From NCBI GenBank assembly GCA_012271025.1, contig JAAXHF010000666.1, forward strand, positions 1 through 7,071: a stretch of DNA of 7,071 nucleotides. Reading direction: 5' to 3'. The notes beneath the pieces were generated by a model, which was given only the letters and a program-made list of their open reading frames with translations, was not told the DNA's origin and did not search any database. Shown here piece by piece: positions 5,566 to 7,071 of the stretch; position 1 is the stretch's first letter; every line of letters begins with the position of its first letter. Made by a program: the position numbers and the translations under genes. Source of the stretch: Deltaproteobacteria bacterium (GTDB taxonomy: Bacteria; Desulfobacterota_B; Binatia; Bin18).

Positions 5566-6054
5566 ATGTATCCGGGTGTGTCCACAGTCATACCGATTAG
5601 CCTGACCGTGCTCTATTACACCCCGACTCCCATGAGACTGGTTGGAGGACCGGCCACGGTCATTGATGGCGATACCCTGGTCGTGGCGGACGAGCAGGTG
5701 CGCCTCGAAGGCATTGACGCGCCTGAGGCCGACCAGACCTGTCGCCGGGCGGGTGAGCGGTATCCGTGCGGCGCCGCGGCAACGCGGGCGCTGCGGTCGC
5801 GGATTGAGGCCGGCATTGTCATGTGCAGGATCAGCGGCCAAGACCCAGAGGGCCGGCTGGTCGGCTTGTGTCGGCTGGCTGATCAGACGGACCTCGGCGG
5901 GTGGCTGGTGCTGCGTGGGCACGCGCTGGCCTATCGGCGCTACTCCACGCGGTATGTGATTCAAGAGGACCATGCCAGGCAGGAGAGATCGGGCCTGTGG
6001 ACCGGGGAGTTCGTGGCACCCTGGGACTGGCGGGCCGAGGAACGGATGGACTAG
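5566..6054 (+). CDS. Thermonuclease (SNase-fold) family protein, up to 162 aa
   Basis: This is a staphylococcal-nuclease-like protein predicted to cut DNA or RNA with calcium. The catalytic pattern is complete: VIDGDT (D34, D36, T37), VRLEGIDAPE (R46, D51, E54) and EGR (R97). RRYS (approximately residues 125-128), an AR..RSGLW.GEF block and a final PWDWR are typical of the proteobacterial subgroup. Cysteines at 59, 68, 87 and 102 could form two disulphides, which would fit an exported protein. However, the first 22 residues are hydrophobic without a positive charge, so they are not a standard signal peptide. The start is uncertain: ATG 5566 (used here), GTG 5578 and ATG 5632 all lack a good ribosome binding site, and ATG 5632 leads directly into the domain. 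The stop codon lies inside a repeat copy (6051-6065). Confidence 0.88.
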   Translation: MYPGVSTVIPISLTVLYYTPTPMRLVGGPATVIDGDTLVVADEQVRLEGIDAPEADQTCRRAGERYPCGAAATRALRSRIEAGIVMCRISGQDPEGRLVGLCRLADQTDLGGWLVLRGHALAYRRYSTRYVIQEDHARQERSGLWTGEFVAPWDWRAEERMD

Positions 6055-6143
6055 GGGCAGGCCGGTAGTGTCTCACTTTGCATTTCGTTCTCCCCCTCGT
6101 TCGGCACATCCCTCCCTCCCGTCCGAGAGCTTTCGGTTATCGT

Positions 6144-6181
6144 GGAGCGCCGCTCCTGCCTTGCGTGCTGAGGCTGGAGCG
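6144..6181. repeat. Mutually exclusive GGAGCG/CGCTCC pairings
   Basis: CGCTCC (6151-6156) can pair with GGAGCG immediately upstream (6144-6149) or with GGAGCG downstream (6176-6181). The tight upstream pairing has a one-base centre. Confidence 0.4.
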
Positions 6182-6248
6182 GGGGCACCCGGTCTACCAA
6201 TTTTGGTGGCGACAGACGGCGGGCAGTCTTGCGGAGAGGGTTGGGGTT

Positions 6249-6277
6249 CCCGTGCGCGTGTTCGTGTCGGGCACGGG
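6249..6277. other. Seven-base-pair hairpin
   Basis: CCCGTGC (6249-6255) and GCACGGG (6271-6277) are perfectly complementary with a 15-base loop. No T-run follows; its role is unknown. Confidence 0.4.
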
Positions 6278-6435
6278 TGTCGAGAGGAGAGCCCGATGTC
6301 CGAGAGGGAATGTGAGAGGGTGACCTGCCCCGTTTGTCCTGGCCAAAATTTTCAACCTGATACACTCGAGAGCATGTTAGGAACTTCTGGCGACCTATTG
6401 ATTTTATTCAGGTTTTTCGCAAGGCTGCACAAGAT

Positions 6436-6456
6436 CAGCTACTGGGGTAGTAGCTG
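6436..6456. other. Hairpin in the AT-rich segment
   Basis: CAGCTAC (6436-6442) and GTAGCTG (6450-6456) pair perfectly around a 7-base loop rich in G. It lies between repeat copies R2 and R3 and just before a second hairpin at 6464-6490. Confidence 0.5.
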
Positions 6457-6463
6457 CAAGTCA

Positions 6464-6490
6464 GCGATTTCTCTGAGGAAAATGAATCGC
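6464..6490. other. Second hairpin in the AT-rich segment
   Basis: GCGATT (6464-6469) and AATCGC (6485-6490) are perfectly complementary with a 15-base loop. An A-run (6494-6499) follows on the plus strand, so it is not a plus-strand terminator. Confidence 0.4.
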
Positions 6491-6513
6491 AGCAAAAAAG
6501 TGCATAACACCCT

Positions 6514-6602
6514 CTAGGTGCGGGGAGTGTATCACTTTGAAATGTAAGCTGTTGTTTCTATTAGCTGAAAATTTTCAAACTGACGCACTACCTAGGTGCG
6601 GG
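6514..6602. mobile_element. 66-base palindromic unit bracketed by 11-base direct repeats
   Basis: R3 (from 6525) and R4 (to 6590) form an imperfect inverted repeat (14 of 18 outer positions complementary) enclosing only about 22 bases. CTAGGTGCGGG lies directly left (6514-6524) and, one base away, directly right (6592-6602). This is the layout of a minimal non-autonomous element with a target-site duplication, although 11 bases is long for many families. Confidence 0.55.
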
Positions 6603-6608
6603 CCGGGC

Positions 6609-6637
6609 TTGAATTTTGAATGTCCTGTCTGCATAAC
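6609..6637 (+). promoter_or_regulatory. Candidate promoter of the TonB-receptor gene
   Basis: TTGAAT (6609-6614) and CATAAC (6632-6637) are 17 bases apart, each matching consensus at 4 of 6 positions. It starts 3 bases after the last direct repeat copy (6592-6606). The leader to the ATG at 6677 would be about 33 bases. Confidence 0.35.
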
Positions 6638-6676
6638 ATCCTGGAGTACATATAACGTCTCAAGGGGAAGGCTACG

Positions 6677-7071
6677 ATGCAGGGAAAGATATATCTAGGA
6701 GCAGTATTGGGGATCTTGATGCTGATGGGTGTCCCGGGTCTGGAGGCCCAGGAGACGCAACAGGCGAGTCAGCCGGAGGCGGCCGCAGCCCAAGACGCCG
6801 AAGACACCGAAGCTCAGGCAGACATCATCGGGCTGGAAGTCTTCCGGGTGATCGGCTCTCGTGTAGCCGGCCGCTCGGCCCAGGATTCGCCGGTCCCGGT
6901 GGACGTGATTCAGGGCGAAGACCTCCAGACCTACGGCATCCGGGACATGGACTCGCTGCTGTCGGCGAGCGTACCGTCCTACAACGTTGGCCAGGAGCCG
7001 ATCAGCGACGAGGCGACCTTTGTCCGGCCGGCCACGCTGCGCGGCCTGCCGCCCGACTCCACCCTGGTGCT
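6677..7071 (+). CDS. TonB-dependent receptor, N-terminal part (cut by window end)
   Basis: The first 131 codons of an outer-membrane TonB-dependent receptor are present; the frame is open to the window edge. Residues 1-24 are a signal peptide (K4, hydrophobic 5-22, cleavage likely after L-E-A, before Q25). Residues 25-50 are an Ala/Gln/Glu-rich linker, too short for an STN signalling domain. The plug domain starts near residue 52: RVIGSR, SAQDSPVPVDVIQGEDL, DMDSLLSASVPSYNV, then TFVRPATLRGLPPDSTLVL, a classic plug motif that normally leads to VNGKRRH. LEVFRV (53-58) may be the TonB box. The ribosome binding site is AAGGGGAAGG (6662-6671). The ligand (siderophore, vitamin, glycan or peptide) cannot be told from this part, and no TonB/ExbBD genes lie in the window. 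Confidence 0.92.
   Translation, partial: MQGKIYLGAVLGILMLMGVPGLEAQETQQASQPEAAAAQDAEDTEAQADIIGLEVFRVIGSRVAGRSAQDSPVPVDVIQGEDLQTYGIRDMDSLLSASVPSYNVGQEPISDEATFVRPATLRGLPPDSTLV

Larger units (their letters stand above)
6051..6606. mobile_element. Degenerate array of mobile-element-like ends without transposase
   Basis: Four related motifs alternate in orientation: R1 (6066-6086, plus), R2 (6345-6367, minus), R3 (6525-6544, plus) and R4 (6567-6590, minus). The shared core read outward-in is AGTGTaTCAxxTTGAAA; R2 and R3 agree at 16 of 18 positions and R2 and R4 at 19 of 23. R2 and R4 also contain the palindrome AAAATTTT. Direct repeats accompany them: CTAGGGGCAGGCCGG (6051-6065), CTAGGTGCGGG (6514-6524) and CTAGGTGCGGGCCGG (6592-6606); the first and third agree at 13 of 15 positions. 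This looks like terminal repeats and target duplications of a transposon or MITE family. The family is not identified; multiple inner copies of an end motif recall IS21-type ends, but this is speculation. Confidence 0.6.
6055..6676. other. Non-coding stretch of about 620 bases before the receptor gene
   Basis: No convincing gene is seen. Short open frames in this stretch give Arg/Pro/Ser-rich or repeat-derived peptides with no ribosome binding site or family pattern. The left half (to about 6340) is GC-rich with purine-rich GAGAGG repeats (6234, 6282, 6302, 6314). The right half (6340-6676) is clearly more AT-rich than the rest of the window. It holds the repeat array, several hairpins and a candidate promoter for the receptor gene. 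Confidence 0.65.

Noticed and set aside
5316..5591. Long N-terminal extension of the lipoprotein (up to 92 extra residues)
   Set aside because: The extension is Arg/Gly-rich with no family pattern. A lipoprotein signal peptide and a near-perfect ribosome binding site mark the ATG at 5315.
5491..5973. 160-aa minus-strand frame opposite the nuclease
   Set aside because: The plus strand carries a complete SNase catalytic pattern in this stretch; the antisense frame shows nothing recognisable.
6051..6365. 104-aa minus-strand frame starting inside repeat R2
   Set aside because: Its start is a GTG within the repeat motif, and the product is Arg/Pro/Ser-rich with no family pattern, so it is most likely non-coding.
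6436..6499. Intrinsic terminator at the AT-rich hairpins
   Set aside because: The second hairpin is followed by an A-run rather than a T-run on the plus strand, and on the minus strand the T-run precedes the hairpin.
5972..6517. 181-aa plus-strand frame running through the repeat array
   Set aside because: It begins inside the nuclease gene in another frame, has a low-complexity composition and passes through R1 and R2 repeats; no ribosome binding site.
6051..6606. CRISPR-like array reading of the repeats
   Set aside because: The copies alternate in orientation, have irregular spacing and differ from each other, and no cas gene is present.

Overview
The window looks like a chromosomal segment from a high-GC, Gram-negative, probably uncultivated environmental bacterium. 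The Gram-negative call rests on a TonB-dependent outer-membrane receptor at the right edge and a lipoprotein signal peptide. An F420-type luciferase-like oxidoreductase, an MFS_3 exporter and an M81/MlrC hydrolase are compatible with lineages such as Tectomicrobia/Entotheonella or Binatota, but this placement is an inference and not proven by the sequence. No rRNA, tRNA, CRISPR array, intact transposase or phage gene was seen.

Left part (1-2093): a two-gene plus-strand operon with an M81/MlrC-family metallohydrolase (85-1548) and, 20 bases later, a methylmalonyl-CoA-epimerase-like VOC protein (1569-2009). Both keep their family fold signatures, but each has an atypical residue at a position that is normally a metal or catalytic ligand. 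A short convergent gap with a 9-base tandem repeat follows.

Middle (2094-4388): a minus-strand MFS_3 exporter (2094-3395) and a plus-strand LLM-class oxidoreductase (3507-4388) are transcribed divergently from a compact 111-base region. That region holds a good back-to-back promoter pair. The exporter promoter predicts a transcript starting at or next to its GTG start codon, so the mRNA may be leaderless.

Right-middle (4389-6054): a 207-base convergent gap carries an imperfect inverted-repeat element of the CCTTCGACAGGCTCAGG type with an extra hairpin nested inside it. Then come a minus-strand DUF799/GNA1162-like lipoprotein (4596-5315) and a plus-strand staphylococcal-nuclease-fold (thermonuclease) protein (5566-6054).

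Right end (6055-7071): about 620 bases without a convincing gene. It contains four copies of a roughly 20-base motif in alternating orientation (6066, 6345, 6525, 6567) and three copies of a CTAGGTGCGGG-type direct repeat (6051, 6514, 6592). This is probably the remains of a transposon or a non-autonomous (MITE-like) family. The inner 66-base palindromic unit is bracketed by 11-base perfect direct repeats. The start of a TonB-dependent receptor gene (6677 to the window edge) follows.

No single coherent multi-gene system is evident. Most genes look like independent metabolic or transport functions. The most interesting parts are the repeat array upstream of the receptor, the nested repeat at 4463-4573, the altered active-site positions in the first two genes and the predicted leaderless exporter mRNA.
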